Assembly: GCA_963693365.1 (NCBI GenBank)
Contig: CAVNZM010000003.1
Coordinates: 10,974,001-11,038,000, forward strand
Source of the DNA: Amoebidium appalachense
Taxonomy: Eukaryota; Ichthyosporea
DNA: 64,000 nt
Direction of reading: 5' to 3'
This document shows positions 33,525 through 46,950 of the stretch, piece after piece; within the stretch, counting starts at the first letter, position 1, and each line of letters starts with the position of its first letter. The translations under genes and the position numbers were made by a program. The notes under the pieces are model-generated. The model had not been told where the DNA came from. It ran no database searches and worked only from the letters and a program-made list of their open reading frames with translations.

Positions 33525-34009
33525 TTAGTTGATCCTGTGCAAGTAGGTGTAGTGCAAAAGCTGCCTGATCTTTTCACGTGCAGCCACGTACCATTCTCTC
33601 GCTCCAGCCGCCTTAGTAACCAGCATTCGCTTCACCTCGCTCTGTAGCTTCGCAATGTCCCAGAGCCTCTAGACTAATGCAACACTGATGACTTTGGAAA
33701 TAAAAACAATAACACCTAAAGTTAGCTGTGTTGTGTGCTGCCCATATTTCCATCAGAAAACATTTGGCAATTATGCACTCTGTCAACCTAGGGGGCTAAA
33801 TTCTTGCTTACAACAGGGCCCTTCGCATGCTTTCCTTGTCTAACTTCGTTTGCTGTCTGTGAATGTAGGCGAAAACAAAGCGCAGCAGTGGAAGCATTTG
33901 ATTGGCTGACGACCGCTTTTGGCGCGAAAATCATTCCCCCGCGCGGCCGCCGGGAGGCTGCGGGTTGGCCCGGGGCCCGCGGTCGACACTCGGAGTCTCC
34001 GACATTCAA
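33525..34009 (-). CDS. Probable small two-exon protein of unknown function (113 residues)
   Basis: I do not recognise this protein. Exon 1 is 33812-34009, starting at an ATG and ending at a strong donor (GTAAGC). Exon 2 is 33525-33668, entered through a TCTAG acceptor in the same phase and ending at TAA. The second exon reads as a basic, helix-forming tail: RLWDIAKLQSEVKRMLVTKA, then AREWYVAAREKIRQLLHYTY and LHRIN. In exon 1, from the internal Met at residue 26, MIFAPKAVVSQSNASTAALC followed by FRLHS resembles a mitochondrial presequence (inference only). Exon 1 also overlaps GC-rich DNA with a CCAAT box near 33897-33905, so the true start may be internal or part of exon 1 may be untranslated. 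It lies about 1.1 kb upstream of POC1 on the same strand. Confidence 0.42.
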
Positions 34010-34284
34010 AGCTTAGTGACGGATGTTTATTATAGTCGTGTTTCTGTCCTCCGTTCATTTAAAATCTTTGTACAGTACTTCTTTTATGTACATGCCTGTG
34101 TGCCATCGTGTGGGGGGGGGAAGCGAGAGATAATGAGAGTGAGAATGAGAGAGGGAGGGAGAGGGGAGGGAGGGGGCGGGGGGCGGAGAGAGGGAGAGAG
34201 AGAGAGTACACACTCAGAGGGAGCAAGAGGGAGAGGTAGAGAAAGAGAGAGAGAGAGGGAGAGAGAAAGAGAGAGGGAGAGAGA

Positions 34285-34379
<95 letters not shown>

Positions 34380-34699
34380 TGTAATGTGTGTGAAAGCTGA
34401 GAGAGAAAGAGAGCGAGAGAGGGGCGGGGGGTGGGAGTGTGTGAGTGTGTGTGGGGGGGGGGGGGGGGGGGAGGGGCTTTTAGCATGATGTTTTACATCT
34501 CCTGCTCCCTGTTGTGTGTGCGGGCCAGTGAGCCCCGTCTATAGTGGCGTGCGTGCTGCATCTGTGGCCCCGTAGGTGCTTTCTAACGGCGTGTGCGCTT
34601 GACCCTCGGTGTTTTTGTATGTATGTATGTATTTCAAGTTGTGTGCGTAAGCGTGCGCACGATCGACGCACTCGCGCGTGTAATATTAAATATGTCGTG

Positions 34700-34940
34700 T
34701 GTGTGTGCATGGGTTTGCACGATGCCGCGGTGTACTGTTGCGTGCTTGTGTGTACGTGCGTGCGCACCGCTCTGTGCGTGTGTGCTTGTGTGCGCACGGT
34801 GCCACGTTGTACGCATGCGTGCTTGTGTACGTGCGTGCCTGTCTATGTGCGTGTGCGCATGTGTGCGCAAGGTGCCGCGGTGTACGCGTGCGTGCTTGTG
34901 TGTACGTGCGTACCTGTCTATGTACGTGTGTGTTCGTGTG
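34700..34940. repeat. Minisatellite of about 75 bp, GTGC-rich
   Basis: GCCGCGGTGTAC or a close variant recurs at 34724, 34801 and 34873, each followed by a similar GTGCTTGTGTACGTGCGTGC stretch. Confidence 0.75.
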
Positions 34941-35794
34941 TTTGTGTGCACTTGTGCGCACTGTGTGTGGGTGTTTGTACGTATGTGCATGTGTCTGCTG
35001 GCAGAACATGTGTACGTGCTAAAGCGGGAGGTGTGTGTGTTTACCATGTTACAGGCGGGAACTTTCTACATGCATGCACGTACGCTTTTTCTACGGGTCA
35101 CTGTGCGGTCGCGGGTGTGCATTATCCATGAAATTTTGACAATGTAGGGCACCAATTTCTGCAGCTGTGTACGTTGTCACAATTTCTAAACGGAAGAACG
35201 GTGTATCTGCGTAGATATGCGGTTGTGTGTGCAGCGCTCGCGTACGTTTGCACGGTGTGCGCGCATGCATACGTGTTTGTGTGTGCGTGTGCGTGTGTGT
35301 GTACGTGTGCAGTACGTGTGTGTGCGTGCGCGCGTTTGTATACGTGTGTGTGCGTGTGTGTACGTTGTGTGTATACGTGTGTGTGTGTGCGTGCGCGCGA
35401 GAGTTTGTGTGTGTGCTTGTGACCGTTTGTGCGTGCGCGCGTGTGCGTGCGTATCACATAGGAGCGTGCGGCCGTGCGTGCATGTGTGTTCATGCGTGTG
35501 CATGCGTGCGCGTGTGCTTGTATGCATGCCTGCTTGTGTGTGTGAGTATACACGGCGTATCATGCGTTGCATGCGTACATGTTGTTTGCACTTGTGCAAA
35601 TTCAAGGGTCTGTGTAAAGTTACTCCATATGCTTAACTCGCACACACGTGTGCGTGTGTATTAGAAGCATGTGTGTGACGTGTGTGCCATGTGCATTGAC
35701 ACCGCACACATGGCCTTTATGTTTTCCAAGTCACGCGTTTGACTTGAAACCTGCAATATATTACCCAAACTCAAAAGACGTCTCCGACCTTTAA

Positions 35795-35814
35795 GCCAAA
35801 TTCCGGAATTTGGC
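35795..35814. other. 20-bp perfect palindrome
   Basis: GCCAAATTCCGGAATTTGGC equals its own reverse complement. It could bind a dimeric factor; that is inference. Confidence 0.6.
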
Positions 35815-35920
35815 AGGCCACTGCAATGCAAAAAAACCTATTTTAACGCCCATTGAAAGGTACAAACCTCATAAAAAAATGTTTTATACATGTATTGAAA
35901 AAGAGAACTTAAAGAAAAGA

Positions 35921-36150
35921 GAGTTTTCAGACTCTAGGATTCAGACACCAGCTGGCAGACCCCAACTTCTTTTCTACCATCCGTACTGTCACCTTCCACC
36001 GGCGCCCGCTGCGCAGGCGCCCAGACCAATTAACCTGAGAGAGTTTCTAGAGTCTAGATTTCAGACACCAGCTGGCAGACCCCCAGCTCAATATATACCG
36101 CAGTTTCAGTTGGCGCCCACGCAGCGGGCGCACAGACCTACTTGTATATA
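35921..36150 (+). repeat. 120-bp direct tandem repeat, two copies, reading frame kept open
   Basis: GAGTTTTCAGACTCTAGGAT at 35921 restarts as GAGTTTCTAGAGTCTAGATT at 36041, with CAGACACCAGCTGGCAGACC shared by both. The period is exactly 40 codons and one frame is open through both copies (RIQTPAGRP / RFQTPAGRP), but there is no ATG start. Confidence 0.7.
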
Positions 36151-36574
36151 TGCCAAAAGCACCCGTGTACATGTGCGTGTGTGGAGTGGTGTCGTGAATG
36201 TGCGCTGTGGCGTTTACGTACTAGTGTGCGTGTGTGGAGCTCTTGCACACGCGTGTGGTGCATATACGAGTGCATATCAGGAAGTCGACTTGCAATTGCT
36301 TGGCCTATGTATGTAGCTATGCACCGATAGTGCCGTACATATACCATTCTAAACATGCACACATCATTTGTGAACGCGTATTATTGTGCTCACACGAGCT
36401 GCTCATACGGACTATTGGTATATGTACTGTTGACTGTGGGCCTACCGTTAACCCACACACACACGTACGGGCGTCCGGCCGTCGACACAACCACGGCCCT
36501 CTGAAAAAAAGAACAACTCGCTTGTGGCTTGGCGAAAGGTTTCCTTTTGCACTGCTCAAATGGATCTATTGCGC

Positions 36575-37068
36575 TATTGCTGATTGGCTCATGTGTTATC
36601 AGAGTGGCTCATGACGTCATATTGGGTCATCCCCCGCTTCATCAAGTAAGAACGCATCCTCGGCAAAGGAGCTTTACTATTAACGAAAATTCTTAGTTTG
36701 TAAGAAACCGATGCAAATATCAATTTTTTATGCACTATGCAGCTTGGTTGCCTCATTTACGGCACTTAACATAGGTTATTCTGAGAGAGGAGAAGCTGTC
36801 TCTGGTCAACTGGGAAATAGATAACGCCTTTCTATTGGCTATCTCTGACCAATTAAACTACTTCTTGTATATGCGCCATAAATGCCTCCGGGTGCGTCTC
36901 ATGGAGTGTTCATTCCTCTGGTCACAACCCGGCCGCTGATTAGCACTATTGAGCTAAACTATAAAAGACCCCGCGTTAGGTTTCATTTCAACACCCAACA
37001 CACGATTATCTCTACTCACTACAAGTGCAAACACACTGTAGACTGAAAACATTGACCACACAGGCACC
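36575..37068 (+). promoter_or_regulatory. Promoter of the lipocalin gene
   Basis: A TATAAAAG box lies at 36960-36967, 102 bp (first base 109 bp) ahead of the first ATG, which would place a transcription start about 30 bp downstream and leave a 5' UTR of about 75 bases. CCAAT or inverted ATTGG boxes occur near 36582, 36833 and 36852. A TGACGTCA palindrome, the CRE core, is at about 36611-36618. The elements are seen directly; their use is inferred. Confidence 0.6.
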
Positions 37069-37423
37069 ATGATGCACAAAGTAAACTCGAACACCCGAAG
37101 TTTGGTGACAGTTGCTCTGTGTACGCTGGCCTGCCTGCCTTCTCTGGTGGCAGCATGGCCCGCATGGCCGTTTTCTTCTCCAAAGGTTGTCACTGACCTC
37201 GACATTTCCAAATACACGGGCCGGTGGTATCAGGTATTATATATATGATGTGGTTTGTTGGTTTTACCTATGTGTGTGTGTGGGTGGGTGGGGGCCGGGG
37301 GAGGAAAGGGAGGTGTTTGTGTGTGTGTGTGTGCGCGCGTGTGCGTATGTGCGTGCGTGTGCGCGTGTATGTGTGTGCGTGTGCATGCCAGCATGTGTGC
37401 GTGCGTGTGTGTGTGTGCCTGCA

Positions 37424-37455
<32 letters not shown>

Positions 37456-38128
37456 TGTGTGTATGTGTGACTGAGCGAACGCTCCCGAGCGAGTATGTGA
37501 TACTGTGTCTGCTTCTTTGAAATTCCTTGCTTGTGTGTTCGTGTGTTTGTGCGCATGTGTATTGTGTGTGTTTGTGTGATGCGTGTGCGCGCGCCTGCAC
37601 GTGTATGTGTCATTATGTTCCCATGCAAATTTCAGGAAAGAATTGGCCTCTAACCATTCATTTCTACCACAGATGTATGCCAGCCCCTCCGTCTATGCCA
37701 CCTTCGAGAAAAACGCAAAGTGTGTGACTGCCGACTATGCAACAACATCCGACGCCAGCAAAATCTCCGTTTACAACGCTATGCAAGACACAAAAACCAA
37801 CGCGTCGAGAAATATCACGGGTGTAGCGACCATCGTATCTCCCGGGAAACTGAACGTAGAGTTTGGTAGCGCCGGGTTTATCCCAAAGCTGGATTCGTCA
37901 AACTATTGGGTCTACGCCGTTGGTCCGGTTGTAAACAACAGATACGACTGGGCGATTGTCAGCGATAGGTTCAAGGCATTTTTGTTTGTTCTCGCACGTG
38001 ATCAGAATACGTTTGCGTCGACATATGGGGCCGATGTTTTGAAGAAGGCAAAGGATTTTGGATTCACTTCGTTCATTAACAAGCCTGTTGCTACCGTTCA
38101 CGACAGCACGTGTGTGTACCCAGCCTAA
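37069..38128 (+). CDS. Secreted lipocalin (ApoD/Blc-like)
   Basis: Lipocalins bind small hydrophobic ligands in a beta barrel. Exon 1 is 37069-37233 and exon 2 is 37673-38128; together they encode 206 residues. The N-terminus has a basic start followed by a hydrophobic stretch ([19 protein letters not shown]), a convincing signal peptide probably cut before WPAW. Next comes the lipocalin motif [13 protein letters not shown], with the invariant G-x-W. The rest has alternating strand-like segments ([20 protein letters not shown], then [12 protein letters not shown]), as in ApoD and bacterial Blc, and a C-terminal helix. Two adjacent N-glycosylation sequons (NAS, NIT) lie in TNASRNIT. Two cysteines in the mature part (KCVT and STCV) could pair. 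The single intron is a degenerate GT-rich tract. ATG codons at 37069 and 37072 are both possible. Ligand unknown. Confidence 0.85.
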
Positions 38129-38354
38129 ATCCTTCGTTGAACATATTCGAACTGGGGGAGTTCTATGTGGTTTTTCCCTCTTGCCTGGTTGTGTGTGCAT
38201 GCACATTTGTACACTAGTTAAATAGTATTCCGTGGTAAATGTCGTGTGTACAGATAAATATTAATCAGGGGAGCAGGCTCCCCGTTGTTGATTTTATTAT
38301 GATTCCTCCCCCTGCTGGCTGGGTTGAGTTGAAGGAGACATTGTGGTTCTGGGA

Positions 38355-38375
38355 ATTTAAATAAAGTAATATTCA
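38355..38375 (+). terminator. Candidate polyadenylation signal of the lipocalin gene
   Basis: An AATAAA hexamer occurs in ATTTAAATAAAGTAAT about 230 bp after the stop codon, in AT-rich DNA. No cleavage site can be proven. Confidence 0.4.
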
Positions 38376-38656
38376 ACAAGGGTGAATTACTTTCTATTAG
38401 CATTTCTTTTGTGTGTGTGGCGCCTGTTTTGGTGAATTATAAACTACACAGGTGCTTAGACCATCTATCAAAACGCTACACAAACCGTTCTACGTACACC
38501 GCGGCAGACATTTGAATATGTACACACGTACACATTCACACCTATTTAGAGATGTTTGTACTCACGGGGATACACGTATTATTGTACGCACGCACACACG
38601 TTCAGGAGTCAGGAACGATTACTGGGGTGTCAGCTCCTACACAGAGATTGTTGCAA

Positions 38657-38850
38657 ACCCCCCCCCCCCCCCCCCCCCCCCCCACCTCAACCCCACAAAT
38701 ACACAAACATCGTGGCAGGCCCCCCTTTCTCTCTCCACCGCCTCCACCACACAAATACACAGACATCCTTACAACCCCCCCCCCCCCCCCCTCCCTCAAA
38801 CAACAAATACACAGACATTGTAGCAGCCCCCCCCCCCCCCCCCCCCCCCA
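38657..38850. repeat. C-run minisatellite with ACAAATACACAGACAT core
   Basis: Three 50-65-bp units, each a poly(C) run followed by CACAAATACACARACAT-like sequence. Confidence 0.7.
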
Positions 38851-40199
38851 TAAATGCAACCTGTTAGCTAATGTAGTAGAACCGGAGGTTATTGGCGGTT
38901 TATTCTCTTTTCTTCCTCTCTTCCTCAATATATACGTTTTAAGATGACTATCCTAGATCACCTTATTAATGCTGCACAGTATGATATTGTGATCCGGTGC
39001 CTTAACTTTCTTTCGGAGCTACCGATGCTAGCCTCTGCTTACCCATAATATGTAATAGGGGTGTCAGATACTACGATGGCGCTCATTGTTGCCTAGCATG
39101 TACATATGTCACTGGCTGCATTTGATTGGCTGTGCTGGAAAACGCAGTAGGTTGTCGATTGTGGCTGGGCCTTCGGCAGTGTCCACACAATAAAAAGTGT
39201 GTAAACCCCCCCCCCCAAACACACAACACCGCCTTCCTCCCCCACCCCTCCCCCCCCCCCCCCAATAAAAAAGAAAAATTGAGATAGAAGAATATGCATG
39301 AAAATAGCAAACCTTGATCACATTTGAGATTGCATTCTCAGCATGTTCGTCGTGAGTACTGCCAGAGGACTGAACCAATTTAACTTATATTCCCCAAGGG
39401 CATATGTCATTGATGTGCAGGTTTTTATTCACTGATAGAAAAATGGGTGAAGCCTTTAATTCCTTTGAAAACTAAGATTTAACTTTGTCAATACGAGTCC
39501 CCGGACCGGAACACATCCGAAATTCCCTCACAAGATGGATGGGGTACGGGTAAGCATATTCCTAACATACCCTAAAACAATTAAGTATGTGTGAATGTTT
39601 GCGGAGTAAGAAAGGGCAGGGCGGGGCAGGACGGGGGGGGGGGGGGGGAGGGGGGGGAGGGGAGGAGCGGGGGGACGGGGGGAGGGGGGGGGGGGGGAGG
39701 GGGGAGTACCTATCTGGATATCTCAGAGTGACGGTCTTAGTCAGGAAAACTTGAGTCAACTACAAAGATCTCTTCTCATGTATTAATTAACATATAGACG
39801 AAAAGAGAGTTCTTGTATACGGTGTACACATGGGTTCGTGATCGAACGAGATTTCGTATCATTGTAAGGCACATGAAGTGATAAAACAATAAATAAAAAA
39901 GTAGGAATACCAGCGGAATTCTAAAATACATCCAAACACTTTTAAACATTGACGGAGGTAGGGGAGGGGGGAAGGGATAGGGGAGGCGGGGGGCTAGGGG
40001 GGGGGGGGGGGGGAGGGGAGGGGGGGGGGGGGAGGGGGGGGAGGGGGGAAGGGGGGGGGGGGGGGGGGGGGGGATGTTGTGCCCATACAGAATGAAGCAA
40101 CCTGCAGGCTCACAAGTAGAAACGTAAAATTTGTAAAAGTAGGCCCGCACTAAACAAGTTGGGGAAATAGGGGGCAAGGAAGGGAAGAGAGACCAGGAA

Positions 40200-40239
<40 letters not shown>

Positions 40240-40315
40240 TATGTGCATGTACCCTCCTTTGTCCATCCTGCCCCCCCTCCCTTCCTCCCGCCTGCCTATC
40301 TGCCCCCCCTCCCCC

Positions 40316-40359
<44 letters not shown>

Positions 40360-40465
40360 AAAAAACAAATCCTCCAACCGCACCCACCCACCACTCAACC
40401 ACAGGCTGTTTTTTCTCAAAGACTGACTCCTTTTACCTACCTACGGTGGGTAGACACTTCAGCAA

Positions 40466-40529
40466 ACCGCACCCACATTCACACACAAAGGGGGAAACCG
40501 CACCCACATTCACACACAAAGGGGGAAAC
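40466..40529. repeat. 33-bp direct repeat, two copies
   Basis: CGCACCCACATTCACACACA followed by AAGGGGGAAAC occurs twice without a gap. Confidence 0.85.
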
Positions 40530-40812
40530 CAAACCATAAATAGAACGAACAGTGGGTATTAGTAGGTGGAAATCAATGACTCGGCAAAGAACTGGCCATG
40601 GAAAGAACAACATGGGGAGGGGGTTTTTTTTGGGGGGGGGGGGGGGAGGGGGGGGGGGGGGGGGGGGGTGAGGAAGGGTGATCTTGGTTGTCGTTGGGGG
40701 CCGGGGGCCTGGGGTGAGGGTGGGGGGTTCGAATGGGGGGGGGGGGGGGGGGGGGGGGGGGGAGTGGGGGGGGAGAGCGGGGAGTTTTTTGTGCGTGTGT
40801 GCTTTAAAAGGG

Positions 40813-40848
<36 letters not shown>

Positions 40849-42034
40849 CGTGTGTGTGTGTGTTTGTGGTGGTGGTGGTGGTGGTGGGGGGGGGGGGGGG
40901 GGGGGGATGTTTGTATGTGGGCTCCGATGGTTGGAAAGAAAGTGTGGAGACGGGGAAGAGGCAGGTGGACACCCGGGAAAAGGGGCGGGGGAGGGGGGGA
41001 GAGGAGGGGGGAGAGAAGGGAGAGGAGCAAGGGGGAAGGTTGGGCAGGTGTGTGTGTGTGTGGGGGGGGGGGGGGGGACAAGCAAACTAGCAGTGAAGGA
41101 GGTGAGGGTGGGTTCGGGGAGAACACAACGCCCAAACCAGGGGGGTCACCAGGCGGGGTGGGAGAGGGGGGGGGGGGGGGGGGGGGGGGATTTCTCAGGG
41201 TATGTATGCTATGGTGAATGTGATATAAAAACCACACAGGTGCCGTATGTGTGTGTGCATGTGTGTGGAGGGTCGAAAAGGGGAGAGGGGGAGGACGGGT
41301 GAAGGGAAGGAGAGGGGGGGAGGCAGGGGATGACGGCTTTCAGCTACTGGAAAAGCTTCCGTCCAAAAATTCTAAAACCAACATGTAATTCGTTTGCATT
41401 AGTTTTAAAACCACCATGTGATTCGTTTGCACTATTAGAAAATGCCAATGTGACTCTGGAGGCAGGATGATGGTTGGGGTGTGGTGGTTTTTGTTCTCGT
41501 TAAAGCAAGGTCCGTATCTATCATTTTAATCTTTCGGGCGGTGAGCCACATTGGTGACGTCATTCTGTTAGCAATTTCCACACAGCCGTTTAGGTGCCCA
41601 GAAAATGGCTCGAAAATAGCCGGGGTGAGGACAGGCTTTTTCGGATGTCGACATAAGCCACTCTCGGTATTTGACACATATTGATAACGTCTACTGATTG
41701 GTCAGAGTCGTCTAAGAGATGTGGCTCATGGATGCTCGTCGGCCAGACGCTAAAATGTAGATACGGAGGTTGGTTTAAGCGTGGGGGAGGGGGCGGAAGG
41801 AGGGGCGGGTGCGGAAGAGGGGGGGGGGGGGAGGAGGAGGAGGAGGGGGGGGGGGGGGGAGAAAGGGAGGGCAAATTGGTGTTTGGTCAGAATGGGGAGG
41901 GAAAAAAATGCAGAAACACAACAGAACTAATAGGCTGGAGCACGGAGAGAAAAAAAAGATTGGAGGTTAAAGAATTACGGTGTGGTTTCTGTGGCATACG
42001 GGACCTCGGGCAGGGAGGGAGGGGTGGGGGGGAA

Positions 42035-42078
<44 letters not shown>

Positions 42079-42478
42079 AAGGTTGGGAGGGGGGGGGGGG
42101 GGGGGGGGGCAAAGGAGGGGAGGGGGGGGGGGAGGAGGGCTTTTTCTGTTTGTGTTTATGAAAGATTAATACTGCATTGCCATTGGTTAGCATGGTGATG
42201 GTAGCAGTGGTTAGGAGGGGGGGGGGGGAGGAGGGGGGGGGGGGGAAGGTGGATACTTCTGTTACCGTTTGTGTTTTGAAAAGGTTATGACTGCATTTGT
42301 TTCCCTCAGTATGGCGGGAGATGAGGGTGGTTGGCGCGGAGGGGTGGGGGGGATGAAATGTGTGTACGTAGGCCCAGATGGCCGGAAAGAGACTTGTGGG
42401 GACGGGGGAAGGGGCAGGTGGGCACCGGGTTGGGAGGGAGGGGAGGGGGGTGGAGGAGGGAAAGGGCAAGGTGGGAGA

Positions 42479-42516
<38 letters not shown>

Positions 42517-44037
42517 AGATGGCCGGGGGCCAGTGGAGCCGGGAAGGGTGGGGCGGGGGATAGGACACGGTTCCCCAAACACTAGGGGTGGGGGTCGATG
42601 GGGAGGAGGAGGGGGGAGGGTTGGGTTGTTAAGTAGGCAGAGAGAGTGAAATAGGGGAGGTGGGAATGGAGTTGGGGATGGCTAAGGAAGTGTTTGGAAA
42701 TATGAGTTTGTGTTTTAGATGTTGAATCTAGACGATAAACACGTCTACGGGTGCGTGCTAAAGGGGAGGTGTGTTTGTGTGCATGTTTATTCATGGTGGT
42801 GTATTTGTGCTTATCTTGTGTGTGTGTGCTAGGGAAAGGTGAGGGGGAAGGGGGGGGAACGGGATGGAATGTGATGTCCCGAAAGAGTTGTGTGGAGATG
42901 GGGGAAGTGGCGGGTGGGCACGGGAAAAGGGGGGGGGGGGGGGGGGGGGGAGGTGGGGGGGGGGGGGGGGGGGGGGGGGGAGGGAGGGAGGGGATGCGTG
43001 CCAGAGAAAGTATACTATGGGACCGTGGAATATACAACCAACACAGATGGTGTATGTGTGTGCGCGAGTGTATGGGGGGAAGGGGGATGAGGGGGACCGG
43101 GGGGGGGGGGGGGTGGGGAGGGGGAGGGAAACGACGGTTTGCAGCTACTGGAAAAGTTTCCATTTGAAAAGATTAGACCACCATGTGATTGGTTTGCATT
43201 ATTTATACAACTACCATATGTCTTGTTCGCATTTGAGAAGGGCAAACACATATACGCACTTTGTATGAAGGAGGTAAGATTGGGATGGTTTTGGTGTGGT
43301 GGGTTTTTTCGCATTGACAGGGGGGGGGGGGGGGGGGAGGGGCGAAGGGGGGGGGGGGGGGGGGGGGGGGGAATATATAGGGGGGTATATCAAGATTCTG
43401 AGAAGAGAGAGAGAGAGAGTGTGTGTGTGTATGTGTGGTTGTGTGGTTGTGTGTGTGGGTGTGTGGGTGTGTGGGTGTGTGGGTGGGTGGGTGGGTGGGG
43501 GTGGGTGGGGTGGGGGGGGGGGGGTTGTGTGAGGGCGGGGGAGGAAGGTTGTCGATTGAATGTATATCAAAATTCTGAGAAGACAGAGTGCGTGTGTGCG
43601 GGTCAGTGGGTGGGTGGGTGGATGCAGGGGGGAAGGGAGGGAGGGACCGGGGGGGGGGGGGGGGGGGGAGAGGGGGGGAAGTTGTCGATTGGGTGGAGAA
43701 GTGGGGCAAGGGCAGCAAACTAAAAATGGATGCATCGATGGATTGGGATGGGGCCCAGATATGTTAGGTGGTGGGGAGAGGGGGAAAGGGGAGGCAGGGA
43801 TGGGGCCGGGGGTGGGGCGGGGGGGGGGGGGGGGGGGGGGAGGATTTTGAAGAGATTGGGGGTGGTGGGAGGTAGGGCGACTGGTTGGAAAGGGAGGTGG
43901 AGAGGGGGGGGGGGGGGGGGGGGGGAGGGGGGGGGGAGGAAGCAGGTAAGCCGTCCCATCGTTTTTTGCACTAAGGCTGTGGTGCAATGGAGTAGGTTAC
44001 AACACAGTGGGTGGGACAGGAGTAGTGGGCATGGTGT

Positions 44038-44219
<182 letters not shown>

Positions 44220-44365
44220 GGTGGGGAGGGGGGGAGAGGGGGGCTGGCCTTTGTGTTTGAAGATTTTTAAAATGAACAGTTTTTCGTTAGTATGATAGAG
44301 GTCGTAGTGTTCGGCAGGGGGGAGACGGGGGGGAGGGGGGGGGAGGGGGGGGGGGGGGAAGGCCG

Positions 44366-44397
<32 letters not shown>

Positions 44398-44503
44398 GAT
44401 GTTTGTGTGTGAATGCTTAAAACTACATTGTTATTCGTTGGCAGGTGGTGGTAGTGGGTGGGTGGTGATGGTGTGTGTGGGTGGGTGGGTGGGTGGGTGG
44501 AGT

Positions 44504-44560
<57 letters not shown>

Positions 44561-45083
44561 AGGAAGAGGCAGGGAGGGAGATGAAGTGACCAACCCGGGA
44601 GAACACAGAACTGGTAGCGACAAGTATTTTTCATATATTATAATTCTGCAATTTCAATGGTTCTCATTCGAGCAGGCCAATGGCCCGGGTGGTACTAGGC
44701 CCCCCAAACATATATGCGCCATATAAGGCATTCAGTGTCGCCGTAGTACCATATCTTTCGCGTCATATTCACAAACACAGACTCACGATGATTCAAATAC
44801 TAAAAATAAATCACTAAATGTTTGCATCTAATGCATTCTGCGTCGTTTTTCGTGTTTTTCGCGTCGACCCTAAAAACATAACTAAACCAAGAGGAAAGAT
44901 TGAATAAGTGAGGTAGGAAGGGAGTTGAGAATGGCTAAGGAGGTGTTTTTTTTTTTTTTTCGAAATCTGAATTTTGGATTTTCGATGGTGGATCTAGATG
45001 ATACGAGTCTACGTATGCACGTGTGTACTCACGGAGAGGTGTGTGTGTGTGCGTATGTCGTGTGCGTGTGCTTGGGGGGGCGG

Positions 45084-45126
<43 letters not shown>

Positions 45127-46285
45127 TGAAATGTGGGTATGTAGGCCCGATGGCCGGAAAGAATGGTCTGGAGACTGGTAAGTGGCAGGTGGGCACCGGG
45201 TGGGCGGGTGAGGGAGGGCAGGGGGGGGGGGAGGAGGGGGGGGGGGGGAGGGGAGGGGGAGGGTATGGGAGGGAAGTGTAAGGGGGGGGGGGGGGGGGGG
45301 GGATGGCCGGGGCCAATGGAGGGAGAAAGGGCGTGGTGGGGAAGAGAACACGGTTTTCCAAAACACGCCCTTCGATGGCGAGGGGGGAGGAGAGGGAGGG
45401 GGGCAGGTGCATGTCTGGGACAGTATACTATGAACAGTGGAACATAAAACCAACCTAGATGCTGTATGTGTGTGCGCGAGTGTAGGGGGGGAAGGGGGTG
45501 ATTGGGACGACGAGGGGGGGGGGGGGGGGGGGGGGGGGGGAGGGGCTGACGGGGGGGGCGAAGGAGACGGCGGTTTGCAGCTACTGGACAAGTTTCCATT
45601 TAAACCTTTAAAGCTACCGCATGATTGGCTTGCCTTATTTTTAAAACCACCATATGATTCGTTCGCATTTGAATTGGGCAACAACATATTTCGTAATTTG
45701 TATGAAGGAGGTAGGATGATGGTTGTGGTGTGGTGGATGTTTTCGCATTGACGGCCGGGGGGGGAGGAGGGGGGTGAGGGGGAGAGGCGAAGAGAGGACG
45801 GGGGGGGGGGGGGGGGGGGGGGGAGAGGGAGGGAGCTCGAGGGCCGGGGGGGGGGGAGGGGGGTTTTTCGCTGTTTGGCTAACACGGGGAAGGAAAAAAT
45901 GCGGAAAAGAACAAAACTAAAAGAAAAGAGCAACGAGGAGAATTGAGTCTCCGAGGCTGAGCATTGATGTGGTTTTTGTCGCAGGCGAATCTGGGGGAAG
46001 GGGTAAAGGGATAGACGGGGGGGAAAGGGGGGGGGGGGGGGGGGGGGGGTTGGAAGCTTTCTCCTGCACCTATGGAGCTGACACGGGGAAAGGGCCGGGG
46101 TGAGGGGTGCGGGGAGGGAAGGAAAAAGGGGACGATTGAGGCTGAGCATTAGTGTGGTTTCTGTGGCAAGGGAACATGGGGGAGAGGGGGTCGGGGAGGG
46201 TGGGGGGGGGGGGGGGGAGGAAGGGGGGGAGAGGGGGAGGGGGGAGAGGGGGGCGAAGGGAGACGGGGGGTTGGGGGGTTGGGGT

Positions 46286-46317
<32 letters not shown>

Positions 46318-46730
46318 GGAAGCAAAGAGAGGAGGAGGGGGAACTGGAGATATATGAAGATTCTGAGAAGAGAAAGAGATAGAGAGAAAGAGAGAGCGTG
46401 TGTGTGTGTGTGTCTGGGTGGGTGGGTGATGGAAAGGCCGGGGAGGGTATATATTGGTATATATTGGGGCAAGAAGTGGGGCCAATGCATGGGTGCAGGA
46501 AACATGCAAAGGAATACATCGATGGATTGGGATGGGGCCCATGTATGATGTGGTGGGGGTTGGGGGGGGGGGGGGGGGGGGGGGGGGGGAAGGGAGGAGG
46601 GGGGGGGGGGGATGGGGAGGGGCAGAGGGGGCAGGGGGGAGGGGGGGAGGGGGGGGGGGGGGGGGTTGAAGAGAATTTAAAACGGGGTGGTGGAGGTAGG
46701 GCGATTGGTTGGAGAAGGGGAGGGAAAGGT

Positions 46731-46771
<41 letters not shown>

Positions 46772-46877
46772 AAAGGGGTAGTTGGGTAAGCCCTCCCCGT
46801 TGTTTTTTGCACTCGGCTGAGGTGCAATGGGATAGGAATACAACACAGTGAAAGGGACAGGAGTAGTGGACATGGTG

Positions 46878-46950
<73 letters not shown>

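Larger units (their letters stand above)
34010..36574. other. Intergenic region upstream of the lipocalin gene
   Basis: (GA)n and (GT)n at 34143-34378, a GT/GC minisatellite, degenerate alternating purine-pyrimidine DNA to about 35690, a 20-bp perfect palindrome and a 120-bp tandem repeat. No gene supported. Confidence 0.6.
38129..40559. other. Intergenic region downstream of the lipocalin gene
   Basis: Unique DNA to about 38640, then a C-run minisatellite (38657-38850), unique DNA, poly(G) filler (39630-40240), poly(C)/poly(A) and a 33-bp direct repeat at about 40466-40529. No gene supported. Confidence 0.55.
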
